From Streptomyces sp. NBC_01210 (GTDB lineage: Bacteria; Actinomycetota; Actinomycetes; Streptomycetales; Streptomycetaceae): DNA of 64,000 nucleotides. A program made the translations under genes and the position numbers. Position 1 is the first letter of the stretch. Each line of letters starts with the position of its first letter. Below the pieces are notes generated by a model that did no database searches, was not told the DNA's origin, and saw only the letters and a list, made by a program, of their open reading frames with translations. Where the stretch lies: contig NZ_CP108549.1 of assembly GCF_036010325.1 (NCBI RefSeq), positions 3,162,001 through 3,226,000 on the forward strand, in the 5' to 3' direction. Below, one piece after another: positions 28,112 through 37,490 of this stretch.

Positions 28112-28264
28112 CAACGCTCCGTTCCGTGTACCGGGACACCTCGTCCCGCCCCCGCGTACGAGACGGTCATTGGGGGCGGGAGGTTGCGCCGCCGTACGCA
28201 TGGATACGGATCGGACTCATGGGGGCGACTCGGCCTCACGCCGCGCCGCCCCGTGCTTGTTCTT

Positions 28265-28304
28265 CCAGAACGGGTCGAACTCGTCTAGAACGGGTTGAAC
28301 TCGT
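28265..28304. repeat. 20-bp tandem duplication across the obg stop codon
   Basis: Units 28265-28284 and 28285-28304 differ at two positions. On the minus strand each encodes DEFxPF in a different frame; the obg stop falls at the junction. Confidence 0.85.
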
Positions 28305-29721
28305 CGTACTCGCGCTGCGACTCGTCCCGCTCCGCCTCACGGTCCCGACGACGCTGTGCCGCAGGCCGCGGGGCCTCCAGACGGTGGTCCTCACCGCGGC
28401 GGCCGAGCATCTCCGCGCCCGCCATCATCGTCGGCTCCCAGTCGAAGACGACGGCGTTCTCCTCGGGGCCGATGGCCACGCCGTCGCCGCCTCGGGCACC
28501 GGCCTTCATCAACGCGTCCTCGACACCGAGGCGGTTGAGACGATCCGCGAGGTAACCGACGGCCTCGTCGTTGTTGAAGTCGGTCTGGCGCACCCAGCGC
28601 TCCGGCTTCTCGCCGCGCACCCGGAAGATGCCGTCCTCCTCCTGGGTGACGGTGAAGCCCGTGTCGTCGACGGCCTTCGGGCGGATGACGATCCGGGTCG
28701 CCTCCTCCGCCGGCTTGGCCGCGCGCGCCTGGGCGATGATGCCGGCGAGCGCGAAGGAGAGTTCCTTGAGTCCCGTACGGGCGATCGCCGAGATCTCGAA
28801 GACCTGGTAGCCGCGCTCCTCGAGCTCCGGGCGGATCATGTCCGCGAGGTCCTGGCCGTCCGGAATGTCGATCTTGTTGAGGACGACGAGCCGCGGCCGG
28901 TCGTCGAGACCGCCGTACTGGCTGAGCTCGGCCTCGATCACATCGAGGTCGGAGACCGGGTCCCGGTCGGACTCGAGCGTCGCGGTGTCCAGGACGTGCA
29001 CCAGCACCGAGCAGCGCTCGACATGGCGCAGGAACTCCAGACCGAGGCCCTTGCCCTGGCTGGCGCCGGGGATCAGGCCGGGGACGTCGGCGATGGTGTA
29101 GACGGTCGAGCCCGCGGTGACGACGCCCAGGTTCGGTACGAGCGTCGTGAACGGGTAGTCCGCGATCTTCGGCTTGGCGGCGCTGAGCACCGAGATCAGC
29201 GACGACTTACCGGCGCTCGGGTAGCCGACCAGCGCCACATCGGCGACGGTCTTGAGCTCCATGACGACGTCACGGGCCTCACCCGGCTCGCCGAGCAGCG
29301 CGAAACCGGGGGCCTTGCGGCGTGCGGAGGCCAGCGCGGCGTTGCCGAGGCCGCCGCGGCCGCCCTGGCCCGCGACGAAGGTGGTGCCCTGACCGACCAG
29401 GTCGGCGAGGACATTGCCCTGCTTGTCGAGGACGACGGTGCCGTCGGGCACGGGCAGGACCAGGTCCTGGCCGTCCTTGCCAGAGCGGTTGTCGCCGGCG
29501 CCGGGCTGGCCGTTGGTCGCCTTGCGGTGCGGGCTGTGGTGGTAGTCGAGCAGCGTGGTCACCGACTGGTCGACGACCAGAATGACGTCACCGCCACGGC
29601 CGCCGTTGCCGCCGTCGGGGCCGCCGAGCGGCTTGAACTTCTCCCGGTGAACGGAGGCGCAGCCGTGGCCTCCGTTACCCGCGGCGGCATGCAGCTCGAC
29701 GCGGTCCACGAAGGTGGTCAT
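28285..29721 (-). CDS. obg: GTPase Obg (CgtA)
   Basis: A 478-residue essential GTPase involved in 50S maturation; in Streptomyces it also affects aerial mycelium formation. The Gly-rich Obg domain occupies residues 1-160 ([20 protein letters not shown]). The G domain follows with [10 protein letters not shown] (P-loop), [10 protein letters not shown] (switch) and NKIDIPD, and the C-terminal OCT domain lies near 350-430. ATG 29719-29721 starts the protein. It follows rplU-rpmA in the conserved order. The tail ends EYDEFNPF at a TAG generated within a 20-bp tandem duplication. Confidence 0.97.
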   Translation of the reverse strand: MTTFVDRVELHAAAGNGGHGCASVHREKFKPLGGPDGGNGGRGGDVILVVDQSVTTLLDYHHSPHRKATNGQPGAGDNRSGKDGQDLVLPVPDGTVVLDKQGNVLADLVGQGTTFVAGQGGRGGLGNAALASARRKAPGFALLGEPGEARDVVMELKTVADVALVGYPSAGKSSLISVLSAAKPKIADYPFTTLVPNLGVVTAGSTVYTIADVPGLIPGASQGKGLGLEFLRHVERCSVLVHVLDTATLESDRDPVSDLDVIEAELSQYGGLDDRPRLVVLNKIDIPDGQDLADMIRPELEERGYQVFEISAIARTGLKELSFALAGIIAQARAAKPAEEATRIVIRPKAVDDTGFTVTQEEDGIFRVRGEKPERWVRQTDFNNDEAVGYLADRLNRLGVEDALMKAGARGGDGVAIGPEENAVVFDWEPTMMAGAEMLGRRGEDHRLEAPRPAAQRRRDREAERDESQREYDEFNPF

Positions 29722-29770
29722 GGTTGTGCCTCCAGTTACGTACGCAATGTCTATCTAGTAACAAGCGAAA

Positions 29771-29809
29771 GGCGGACCCGCTTCCCGATGCCGGGAAGCG
29801 AGGTCCGCC
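29771..29809 (-). terminator. Hairpin between rpmA and obg
   Basis: Arms ggcggacc-cgcttcccg and cgggaagcg-a-ggtccgcc pair over 17 positions with one bulge and a four-base loop, followed on the minus strand by TTTCGCTTGTT. It should end most rplU-rpmA transcripts and give partial read-through to obg. Confidence 0.8.
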
Positions 29810-29840
29810 TCACGAAGAAAACCGCTCTACAGCGACCGAA

Positions 29841-30098
29841 TTACTCGGCGACCGGAACGATGTTCACGACCTTGCGGCCGCGGTGGGTGCCGAACTGCAC
29901 CGCACCGGCGTTCAGCGCGAACAGGGTGTCGTCGCCACCGCGACCGACGCCCGAACCCGGGTGGAAGTGGGTGCCACGCTGGCGGACCAGGATCTCACCG
30001 GCGAGAACGACCTGACCGCCGAAGCGCTTCACGCCGAGCCGCTGAGCATTGGAATCGCGCCCGTTCCGAGTGGACGATGCGCCCTTCTTGTGTGCCAT
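29841..30098 (-). CDS. rpmA: 50S ribosomal protein bL27
   Basis: An 85-residue bL27 with the canonical N-terminus [20 protein letters not shown] that reaches toward the peptidyl transferase centre, and [20 protein letters not shown]. No cleavable N-terminal extension, which occurs in some Firmicutes, is present. The start is ATG 30096-30098, 14 bp after rplU. Confidence 0.99.
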   Translation of the reverse strand: MAHKKGASSTRNGRDSNAQRLGVKRFGGQVVLAGEILVRQRGTHFHPGSGVGRGGDDTLFALNAGAVQFGTHRGRKVVNIVPVAE

Positions 30099-30112
30099 GT
30101 CTCCTCAGTCCC

Positions 30113-30433
30113 TTACTTCGCAGCCGCGGGGATGCCGGTGACCTTGATCGCCGTGTACTGCTGGCGGTGACCCTGGCGACGGCGGTAGCCGGTCTTGTTC
30201 TTGTAGCGAAGGATGTCGATCTTCGCGCCCTTGTGGTGGTCCACGACCTCGGCCGTGACCTTGATACCGGCCAGCACCCACGGGTCGCTGGTCACAGCGT
30301 CGCCGTCGACAACGAGCAGGGTCGAGAGCTCGACCGTGTCGCCAACCTTGGCGGTGGGAATCTTGTCAACCTCAACGATGTCGTCGACAGCAACCTTGTG
30401 CTGGCGACCACCGCTGCGCACGATGGCGTACAC
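30113..30433 (-). CDS. rplU: 50S ribosomal protein bL21
   Basis: A 106-residue bL21 ([18 protein letters not shown]), with [19 protein letters not shown] near the C-terminus that contacts 23S rRNA. Its ATG is 30431-30433. It opens the rplU-rpmA operon. In S. coelicolor rne lies very close upstream of rplU; here about 17 kb of accessory DNA separates them. Confidence 0.99.
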   Translation of the reverse strand: MYAIVRSGGRQHKVAVDDIVEVDKIPTAKVGDTVELSTLLVVDGDAVTSDPWVLAGIKVTAEVVDHHKGAKIDILRYKNKTGYRRRQGHRQQYTAIKVTGIPAAAK

Positions 30434-30480
30434 GCGGACTCTCTTTCGCTCGGAACGGATCCCCTGATGCCAGCCGCTCG

Positions 30481-30498
30481 CACAGGCCGAAGCCTGTG
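30481..30498 (-). promoter_or_regulatory. Stable UUCG-tetraloop hairpin in the rplU leader
   Basis: On the minus strand CACAGGC-TTCG-GCCTGTG forms a seven-bp stem about 50 nt before the rplU start. bL21 leaders are autoregulatory in some bacteria; here only the hairpin is seen. The remaining leader up to 30710 shows no gene. Confidence 0.4.
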
Positions 30499-30710
30499 GC
30501 GATCCGGAAGGATGAGCGGCCTCTCCCGGCCGGCAGAACCAGCGGGAGGGAGTTGCTCAGGGGTGGCTGTGTATGGAAACACGCCGAGGGTCAAGGTTAC
30601 GGGCGCCCGGGCAAGGGGTCAAACCGGGGTCGGCGCTCCCATTGCCCCGGCCATTACCCCTGCCGCAACCCCTTGGTAAGCGGCGGTTCCTGCCTGTTCA
30701 ATGAGCGCTC

Positions 30711-32588
30711 GTGTCCTTTCGTTCACTGATCACCCTGCCTCGTATGCTCCGTCACGGCTCGTCCGTGGGCGCGGATCTGCCGCCGGACGAGGCCGTGAGC
30801 GTCGATTCCGTCGCCGAGCCCGCGCTGCGGGCCGCGCTGGCAGCGGCCGCGACGGGCGACGCCGGTCCCGCCCGCGAGCTGCTCGCCGAGACCCGCCTCG
30901 ACGCGCAGTGGGAGCGGCGCAGCGTCTGCGTCTCGGAACTGGCCGAGCACGCGCTGCGGAGCCCCGGCTGGCTGGAGGCGTGGCTGGCCGAGTCCCCCGA
31001 GGATCCCGACGCGATGCTCGTGAAGGCGGATCTCTGCATCCAGCAGGCCTGGGAGATACGTACGGGCTACCGCGCCAGGCATGTCTCCGAGGACCGGTTC
31101 CGGGCCTTCTTCACGCTCCTCGACGACGCCATTCCGGTGATCGCCGCCGCGGCCGAGCTGAACCCCACCGACCCAGTGCCGTGGGAGGTCGCTCTCACGC
31201 ACGCACGCGGCATCCAGGCGCCGCGCGATGTGTTCGACGCGTACTGGGCGGAGGCCGTCGCCCGCGCCCCGCACCACTACGGCTGCCACGCCACCGCCCT
31301 GCAGTATCTGTGCGACAAGTGGTACGGCTCGCACGAGGAGATGTTCGCCTTCGCGGAGCAGGCCGCCGAAGGTGCGCTGCCCGGCTCGAAGCTGCACGCG
31401 CTGCCGCTGCTCGCCTCCGTGGAGTACGAGGTCGTGTCCGACGACTCCACCGAGAACGGCCCGATCGACCGCGCCCGGATCGAAGCGGCGATCGACCGCG
31501 CCCTGGAGCTCTCCGGCTGGTACGCGCCCGGCGACCCGGAGGCCGCCGGGTTCCGCAATCACCTCGCCCTCATGCTGATCTTCGCCGAGCGCTGGGCCGA
31601 GGCACTCGACGTCTTCCGGGCGATCGGCGTGCATGCGCGCGAGTACCCGTGGGCGTACGTGGGTGAGAGCCGCAAGGAGTTCCTGGAGTTCCGTCTGGGT
31701 GTACGGATGCAGGTCGCGTCGCAGACCCCGTTCTTCGGGCACCCGCCGCAGCCCGCCACACCGACGGCGGCGGCACTCTCCGCAGACCCCGCCGTCCCCA
31801 CGCCGCGCTCGCTCGCGATAGCCGCGGCCCCGCCCCACGAGGTCGCCGAGGCGGCGCTGATGTGCGGTGTCTCGCTCCGTATCGCCCCGGCCCCGGCCCC
31901 GTCCCCGTCCCGTATGAGTTACGTCGAACTCGTCCCCGACCCCTCCCCCGGCAGACGCGCGACCCTCGCGACCGGCGAGGAGATGCTGACGGCGGCCGCC
32001 GACAACTTCACCACCGGCGAGAAATGGCCCGCCCTGGTCCTGCGCCGCACCGCCGACCGCTACGGCTTCACTCTGTTCCACAAGGGCAAGGCACTCGCGT
32101 CCCATCTGTGGGACCCGGCCGCCCCGGTCATCGACCACGCCGAGGCCACCGCCACCGCGCAGGCCATCGCCGCCGTTTTCCCGGTGCCCGACCCACGCCG
32201 GCTGGTCACGCTGCTGCGCGGCACGGACAGCCCGGCCCGGCGCCAGTCCGAGCTGGTGGCAGCGCTCGGGCTGCCACCGGTCCCGGACGGCTTCGGCGAG
32301 CGCGGCGAGATCCTCGAGAGCCTTCCGGGAGCCCAACTCCTCGCCCGCCGCGGGGTGTTCAAGGGGATCAGGGACACCATGTCGACCGACCTGGGCTCCC
32401 CCGCCCTGCCGGTCCACCACCCCGCCCGCTGGTGGGTCCTGCGAATTCTGGGCCTGCTGCTCTTCGTCCCGGCGGCGGTGTACGCCTGGTGGTCCCCGGA
32501 CGTGGGCTGGTACCGCACCATCGCCCCGACGTTCGCCGCGCTCTACCTCGCGGCCCAGCTGCGGAAGGCCCGGGTCCACAGCCGGTGA
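30711..32588 (+). CDS. Large protein of unknown function with helical-repeat N-terminus and C-terminal membrane helices
   Basis: A 625-residue protein started at GTG 30711 (MSFRSLITLPRMLRHGS); a later ATG at 30744 is possible. Residues about 30-320 are rich in paired helices with Trp and Ala, resembling TPR-like scaffolds (LLAETRLDAQWERRSV, NHLALMLIFAERWAEAL). A Pro/Ala-rich linker follows (about 340-400), then a mixed domain (about 400-560) and two C-terminal membrane helices (about 568-605, WWVLRILGLLLFVPAAVYAW). No catalytic motif was recognised. It diverges from rplU and is the first gene of the plus-strand arm of the accessory region. Membership of the glycopolymer system is unproven. 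Confidence 0.75.
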   Translation: MSFRSLITLPRMLRHGSSVGADLPPDEAVSVDSVAEPALRAALAAAATGDAGPARELLAETRLDAQWERRSVCVSELAEHALRSPGWLEAWLAESPEDPDAMLVKADLCIQQAWEIRTGYRARHVSEDRFRAFFTLLDDAIPVIAAAAELNPTDPVPWEVALTHARGIQAPRDVFDAYWAEAVARAPHHYGCHATALQYLCDKWYGSHEEMFAFAEQAAEGALPGSKLHALPLLASVEYEVVSDDSTENGPIDRARIEAAIDRALELSGWYAPGDPEAAGFRNHLALMLIFAERWAEALDVFRAIGVHAREYPWAYVGESRKEFLEFRLGVRMQVASQTPFFGHPPQPATPTAAALSADPAVPTPRSLAIAAAPPHEVAEAALMCGVSLRIAPAPAPSPSRMSYVELVPDPSPGRRATLATGEEMLTAAADNFTTGEKWPALVLRRTADRYGFTLFHKGKALASHLWDPAAPVIDHAEATATAQAIAAVFPVPDPRRLVTLLRGTDSPARRQSELVAALGLPPVPDGFGERGEILESLPGAQLLARRGVFKGIRDTMSTDLGSPALPVHHPARWWVLRILGLLLFVPAAVYAWWSPDVGWYRTIAPTFAALYLAAQLRKARVHSR

Positions 32589-32642
32589 GCCTCGCCGGGC
32601 CGTATGCTCGCCGGGCGAAGCCGCGCACCGGAAGGCAGAGAA

Positions 32643-33245
32643 GTGAACTACAGGGTCCAGCCCACCGCCCAGGTCGACGAGACCGCCGAGATCGGCGCCG
32701 GGAGCAGCGTCTGGGAGCTCGCCCAGATCCGCGAGGGCGCAAAGCTCGGTGAGGGCTGTGTCGTCGGCCGCGGCGCCTACGTCGGCACCGGCGTGCAGAT
32801 CGGCGACAACGTCAAGCTGCAGAACTACGCCCTCGTGTACGAGCCCGCGGAGCTCGGCGACGGCGTCTTCGTCGGCCCCGCCGTGGTGCTCACCAACGAC
32901 CACAACCCGCGCTCCGTCGACCCGGACGGCAAGCAGAAGCGCGGCGGCGACTGGGAGGCCGTGGGCGTCAAGGTCGCCGAGGGCGCCTCGCTCGGCGCGC
33001 GCTCCGTGTGCGTGGCGCCGGTACGGATCGGACGCTGGTCCATGGTCGCCGCGGGCGCCGTCGTCACCAAGGACGTACCTGACTTCGCGCTGGTCGTCGG
33101 TGTGCCCGCGCGGCAGATCGGCTGGGTCGGCCGGTCCGGTGTCCGCCTGGTGGAGCGGGCCGGCGAGTCCGGTGTCTGGGAGTGCCCGCAGACCGGCGCG
33201 GTGTACGTCGAGAAGGACGGCGTTCTCGGCGAGCAGGCAGTCTGA
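32643..33245 (+). CDS. Nucleotide-sugar 3-N-acetyltransferase (WbpD/WlbB-like hexapeptide acyltransferase)
   Basis: A 200-residue left-handed beta-helix protein. Hexapeptide turns run from residue 10 (VDETAEIGAGSSVWELAQI) to about 160, with AVVLTNDHNPRSVDPDGK, a stretch typical of the WbpD/WlbB family that acetylates the 3-amino group of UDP-3-amino-uronates. The GTG at 32643 follows GGAAGG. The C-terminus has a short extension with one cysteine (VWECPQTG). Together with the dehydrogenase, oxidoreductase, aminotransferase and epimerase in this region it can complete a diacetamido-uronate pathway. Substrate is inferred from family and context. Confidence 0.87.
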   Translation: MNYRVQPTAQVDETAEIGAGSSVWELAQIREGAKLGEGCVVGRGAYVGTGVQIGDNVKLQNYALVYEPAELGDGVFVGPAVVLTNDHNPRSVDPDGKQKRGGDWEAVGVKVAEGASLGARSVCVAPVRIGRWSMVAAGAVVTKDVPDFALVVGVPARQIGWVGRSGVRLVERAGESGVWECPQTGAVYVEKDGVLGEQAV

Positions 33246-33253
33246 CAACGTTC

Positions 33254-33278
33254 CGGCCGCCGGTCCTGCCGGCGGCCG
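33254..33278. terminator. Bidirectional terminator between convergent genes
   Basis: cggccgccgg (33254-33263) pairs with ccggcggccg (33269-33278) around a five-base loop, between the acetyltransferase gene and the converging beta-propeller gene. Confidence 0.8.
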
Positions 33279-33338
33279 AACCGGACTCCGGGTTCCGCCC
33301 CAGCGAGGCCGGAACCGCCGCCCTGGACCCCGGTCCCC

Positions 33339-34475
33339 CTAAGCGCGGGTCCAGGCCTCCAGGGCCAGCCCCGACTCTTCCTTCTGGCGGGTCACCCGCA
33401 GCGTCCCGTCCGTACCGAACGCTGCCATCACCACCCGCCCCCTGGCGTCGATCGCCAGCGCGGGCACGCCCACGCACGGCTCGCCCGTCAGGGTCCAGCT
33501 GACGCCGCTGGACTCGTCCTCCGTCGGATAGGCGGCGAGGGCCGGACGACCGGTCTCGGCGTCACGGTGGGCGAGGATCGTGCAGTCGTGGCCGTCGACC
33601 GGGGTACGCAGCAGCGCGACCGGCCCGGTGCCCGCACCGTCACCGAGAGCGGCCGGCGTCTTGTCGGACTCGCGCCAGGCGCGGACCATGCGGTCGCCGG
33701 CGTCGTGCCAGAAGTGGGTGAGCCGGTTGCCGCCGGTGCGCTCGGCGGTGAGCGAGTCGGCAGCGGCCGAGGCCGGGATGTCCTCGGCGCGCTCGAACTT
33801 GACGCCCGCCTCCAGCTGCTTCCAGCGCATGATGTGGTCCGCCGTGGGAGCGAGGAGTTCCATCAGGCCGTCGGCCGTGATCGAGGCGGAGACCGTACCG
33901 GAAGCTCCGCTGCCCTTGAAGTCGGCCCATTTGTTCCACTTGCCCGAAGGCACCTGGCTGCGTCCGCTGACACCGCCGCCCGCGTTGCGTACGAACACGT
34001 GCAGTGAACCTTCCGCGTCCACCACTGCCGACGGCAGGCCGATCTGCTCGGCGAGGTCGGGGTCGTTCGGGTACGGGCTGCCGAGCGGATACCAGTCACG
34101 TATCGCCAGACCCGACTGGTACTGCAGGGCGTACACCACATCGGTGCCGGTCCGGCCGTCCGCGAGACGCTTGCGCCGCAGGCCCACCAGGTGGACATAG
34201 CCGTCGGCGCCCTGCGCGAGGCAGAGATACGGCAGTACGCCGGGGGCGGGGAGCAGATCGGGTGCGGACCACTCCGGGCCGCCGGGACGGGTCTCGGTCC
34301 AGCGCAGCACACCCTCGGCGGCCGGGGCGTACGCGGTGAGCCTGCCGTCCTTGCCGCGCAGCAGCCAGCCGGTGGTGGGGGCGAGGGAGGTGTCCACGGA
34401 AGGTGTTCTGCCGGCCTTGCTACTCGGCGGCGCATCCGTACGACGCGCAGATTTCCGTCCGGACCAGACCGCCAT
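33339..34475 (-). CDS. Probable beta-propeller protein of unknown function
   Basis: A 378-residue protein of repeating beta-sheet units with W/Y/L and Gly-Asp turns: GWLLRGKDGRLTAYAPA, DGYVHLVGLRRKRL, EGSLHVFVRNAGGGVSG, NRLTHFWHDAGDRMVRAW, RGRVVMAAFGTDGTLRVTRQ. Spacing of about 50-60 residues resembles PLL/tachylectin-like sugar-binding propellers. No signal peptide is evident; residues 1-25 are basic. The start ATG 34473-34475 was chosen over an upstream frame with poor composition. It is the only minus-strand gene within the plus-strand arm, between the acetyltransferase and epimerase. Binding of the polymer or a precursor is a guess from context. Confidence 0.7.
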   Translation of the reverse strand: MAVWSGRKSARRTDAPPSSKAGRTPSVDTSLAPTTGWLLRGKDGRLTAYAPAAEGVLRWTETRPGGPEWSAPDLLPAPGVLPYLCLAQGADGYVHLVGLRRKRLADGRTGTDVVYALQYQSGLAIRDWYPLGSPYPNDPDLAEQIGLPSAVVDAEGSLHVFVRNAGGGVSGRSQVPSGKWNKWADFKGSGASGTVSASITADGLMELLAPTADHIMRWKQLEAGVKFERAEDIPASAAADSLTAERTGGNRLTHFWHDAGDRMVRAWRESDKTPAALGDGAGTGPVALLRTPVDGHDCTILAHRDAETGRPALAAYPTEDESSGVSWTLTGEPCVGVPALAIDARGRVVMAAFGTDGTLRVTRQKEESGLALEAWTRA

Positions 34476-34863
34476 GGCACACCGTCGACTTTCCCGTGAC
34501 CGCCCCGCGAAACTTGCGCGTCGATAGTACGACAGCCGCAGTACGGCATCCGCCCTGCGCGGACAGGCCACAGGAGCGCTCGGCCACCCCACGGCTCGTT
34601 CACAGAATCGTTATCCGAGTACTCGTCGCACAGGTGGGACGTCCTGACAATGGGCTGGAAAGCACCGACTTCCCTGCGACGGCCGGGCCGCGAGCCTGCT
34701 CACCTCGGCGATTGCCTACCATTGCGTAGAGCACCCCTGGGCGCGTGTGCCGCACCGGGCCGTCCCGCCGCACCGGCTGTGGCGCGATCGCGCGGGGTGT
34801 CGGCCAGCAGTATGAGACCGTGACACGCCCCGCCAGTGACCTGACCCAGAAGAAGAGTGTTCA
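34476..34863. other. Divergent intergenic region before the epimerase gene
   Basis: About 390 bp separate the beta-propeller start from the epimerase GTG. Open frames here are short and unsupported. It should carry promoters for both directions. AAGAAGAG just before 34864 can serve as ribosome binding site. No clear -35/-10 pair was seen. Confidence 0.5.
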
Positions 34864-35967
34864 GTGAAAGTCATCAGCATCGTCGGTGCCCGTCCTCAAT
34901 TGGTGAAGCTCGCACCCATCGCGGCCGCGTTCTCCGAGACGGAGCACGAGCACTTCATCGTGCACACCGGGCAGCACTACGACGCCGACCTCTCCGACGT
35001 CTTCTTCGACGGACTCGGCATCCCGGACCCGGATGTCCACCTCGGTGTCGGATCCGGCAGCCACGGCGTCCAGACCGGTTCGGTGCTCACCGCGCTCGAC
35101 CCGGTCCTCGAGCGCGAGCAGCCGGACTGGGTCCTCGTCTACGGCGACACCAACTCCACGATCGCCGGTGCGCTGTCGGCCGTGAAGATGCACCTCCCGG
35201 TCGCGCACCTCGAGGCCGGCCTGCGCTCCTTCAACCGGCGTATGCCGGAGGAGCACAACCGCGTGCTGACCGACCACTGCGCCGACGTCCTGCTGGCCCC
35301 GACCGAGGAGGCCATGCGCCACCTCGCCGACGAGGGCCTCAAGGACCGCGCCGTACTCGCCGGTGACGTCATGGTCGACATCTGCCTGCGCATCCGCGAC
35401 GCGGTCCTCGCCGGCGAGCACGCGGCGCCCGCGCTGCCCGAGGGCATCGACCCCTCGCAGCCGTTCCTGCTGGCGACCCTGCACCGGCCCGACAACACCG
35501 ACGACCCCGAGCGCCTCGCCGCGATCATCGGCTCGCTGGCCAAGCTGCCGGTGCCGGTGGCGTTGCTCGCGCACCCGCGCCTGGTCGCGCGCGCCGAGCA
35601 GCACGGCATCGACCTCGCGCAGGGCTCGGTGCACGTCGGCCGCCCGCTGCCGTACGCCGGTCTGGTCGCCGCGGTGCTGGCCTCGACCGGTGTCGTCACC
35701 GACTCCGGCGGTCTCCAGAAGGAAGCCTTCCTCCTGGAGCGGATCACCACCACGATCCGTCCCGAGACCGAGTGGGTGGAAACCGTCGACACCGGTTGGA
35801 ACGTCTTGGTTCCCGACCCGCACGAGCTCTCCGCCGACGAGTGGGCCGCCACCGTCACCCGTGCGGTTCCGACGGCCGACCCGGGTACGCCGTACGGCGA
35901 CGGACGAGCCGCGCAGAATGTTGTCCGGATCATGGAACAGTGGAAGGGGGGCAGCCGGCGCGCGTGA
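34864..35967 (+). CDS. Non-hydrolysing UDP-N-acetylhexosamine 2-epimerase (WecB/WbpI family)
   Basis: A 367-residue enzyme that inverts C2 of a UDP-2-acetamido sugar through an elimination/addition mechanism. Visible signatures are SIVGARPQLVKLAPI, YGDTNSTIAGALSA, HLEAGLRSFNRRMPEEHNR and TDSGGLQKEAFLL. In a cluster that also encodes WbpA-, WbpB-, WbpE- and WbpD-like proteins, WbpI activity (UDP-GlcNAc(3NAc)A to UDP-ManNAc(3NAc)A) is more likely than WecB activity. Sequence alone does not settle the substrate. Start GTG 34864. Its stop overlaps a possible GTG of the next glycosyltransferase. Confidence 0.92.
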   Translation: MKVISIVGARPQLVKLAPIAAAFSETEHEHFIVHTGQHYDADLSDVFFDGLGIPDPDVHLGVGSGSHGVQTGSVLTALDPVLEREQPDWVLVYGDTNSTIAGALSAVKMHLPVAHLEAGLRSFNRRMPEEHNRVLTDHCADVLLAPTEEAMRHLADEGLKDRAVLAGDVMVDICLRIRDAVLAGEHAAPALPEGIDPSQPFLLATLHRPDNTDDPERLAAIIGSLAKLPVPVALLAHPRLVARAEQHGIDLAQGSVHVGRPLPYAGLVAAVLASTGVVTDSGGLQKEAFLLERITTTIRPETEWVETVDTGWNVLVPDPHELSADEWAATVTRAVPTADPGTPYGDGRAAQNVVRIMEQWKGGSRRA

Positions 35968-36029
35968 CGGACACAGGGCTTCACAGGGGGCCCGAATCCG
36001 TACATGTCACCGTGCTAGCGTCACCGTTT

Positions 36030-37490
36030 ATGTCAGCGTCTCCCAGGTCCGGGCTGCCCTCAGAAAGCACTCGGCCTCATGTCATCTATCTCGCCATCGG
36101 CTTCCCGCCGGCTGCGAAGAGCAGCGCATACCGCATGCGCGAGACGGCGAACCAGTTCTGCAAGGCGGGCTGGGATGTCACCGTCGTCAACATCGCCCAG
36201 GAGTCCTGGGAGCGGGACTCGGGCGTTGACCTCACGCTCCTCGAGCAGGTCGACCCCCGGGTGAAGATCGTCGAGCTGCCGCTTTCCCGCGAGGACCTGG
36301 AGACGGACATCCGCCTCTACGGGGAGGAGCGCGCGCTCAACCCCAACAAGTGGGTCACGCAGCTGCGCAAGCGGCAGCAGAAGCCGTTCCCCGAGCCGAA
36401 CTTCGGCGAGTGGCGCGGCGCGCTCGAGCAGGCCGTGCTCGACATTCACCAGGAGCACCCGGCGGACCTGCTCGTGGCCAGCTGCGTTCCGTATGTGAAC
36501 CTCGCTGCGGCCTGGAAGCTCTGGGAAGAGGCCCGCGTTCCGTACGCGGTGGACTTCCGCGACGGCTGGTCCATCGACGTGATCACCGGCATCGAGGCCT
36601 TCACCAAGGACTCCGAGCTGGGCCACTGGGAGCAGAAGGTCCTCGACAACGCGGTCTCGCTGTGGGTCGTGAACGACCCGATCGCCGACCACTACCGCGC
36701 CCGCTACCCGGAGATCGCCTCCCGCGTCGAGGTCGTACGCAACGGTTACGACGCCGACAGCTCGCCCGGCCGGGCGCACAACCCGGACCCCGAGTCCGGT
36801 CTTGTCTTCGGCTACCTGGGCACGGTCAACTTCACGCCCGCGCACCTGGAAACGGTGCTCAACGCCTGGCGTGCCGCCCGTGAGCGCGAGCCGCTGCTCG
36901 CCAACGCACGCTTCGAGGTCCGCGGCCACATCGGCAACGGAGCGGGCCGCGAGGCCAACAAGCACTCCGAGATGCTCAAGCAGGCCGAGGCCGACGGCGT
37001 CTCCTTCGGGGGGCCCGCCGCCAAGGCCGAGGTCTCCTCCATCTACGCCCGCTGGGACGCGATGGTGCTCATCCTGATCGGCGGTCGTTATGTGACCTCC
37101 GGCAAGGTCTACGAGTACATGGCCACCGGCCTGCCGATCGTCTCGGCGCACGTCGTCGAGCACGACGCCTCGAACGTCCTGCAGGGTCACCCCCTGTGGA
37201 CCGGCGCCGTGGGTCTCGACGAGGAGGGCCTGGCGGAGTCCTTCGTCAGGGCGGCGCACATGGCCGTCGAGACGAGCGACGAGGTGCACGCGGAAGCGAT
37301 GGCGCACGCCGACCAGTTCACCCGCGAGGCGCTGATGTCCGTCGCCGTGAAGAACCTGGTCAACCGGCTCGCCGAGGACCACGGCGGGCCTGCCGCGCTT
37401 CCCGGAGCCACCATCTCCCAGTCCGCCGGAACCGCGGATGTGGACAACTGCTCCCCGAAGTCGATCGTCGCCGGAGGTCCCAGCTCGTGA
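36030..37490 (+). CDS. GT4-like glycosyltransferase
   Basis: A 486-residue GT-B enzyme. The acceptor domain begins HVIYLAIGFPPAAKSSAYRM; the donor domain has VFGYLGTVNFTPAHLETVL, and near the end GRYVTSGKVYEYMATGLPIV with the E-containing donor-binding loop. I use ATG 36030; an upstream GTG at 35964 overlaps the epimerase stop as GTGA and would add 22 residues, so the start is uncertain. The stop overlaps the GTG of the next gene (GTGA, 37487-37490), so they are coupled. It presumably transfers a sugar made by this cluster to a lipid-linked polymer. Confidence 0.85.
   Translation: MSASPRSGLPSESTRPHVIYLAIGFPPAAKSSAYRMRETANQFCKAGWDVTVVNIAQESWERDSGVDLTLLEQVDPRVKIVELPLSREDLETDIRLYGEERALNPNKWVTQLRKRQQKPFPEPNFGEWRGALEQAVLDIHQEHPADLLVASCVPYVNLAAAWKLWEEARVPYAVDFRDGWSIDVITGIEAFTKDSELGHWEQKVLDNAVSLWVVNDPIADHYRARYPEIASRVEVVRNGYDADSSPGRAHNPDPESGLVFGYLGTVNFTPAHLETVLNAWRAAREREPLLANARFEVRGHIGNGAGREANKHSEMLKQAEADGVSFGGPAAKAEVSSIYARWDAMVLILIGGRYVTSGKVYEYMATGLPIVSAHVVEHDASNVLQGHPLWTGAVGLDEEGLAESFVRAAHMAVETSDEVHAEAMAHADQFTREALMSVAVKNLVNRLAEDHGGPAALPGATISQSAGTADVDNCSPKSIVAGGPSS

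Noticed and set aside
30569..30594. TTGACC upstream of rplU as a promoter -35
   Set aside because: No -10 hexamer lies at acceptable spacing; the nearest candidate is about 14 bp away and poor.
30723..33248. An 841-codon minus-strand open frame
   Set aside because: It spans the reverse of two well-supported plus-strand genes and the gap between them; no protein family features.
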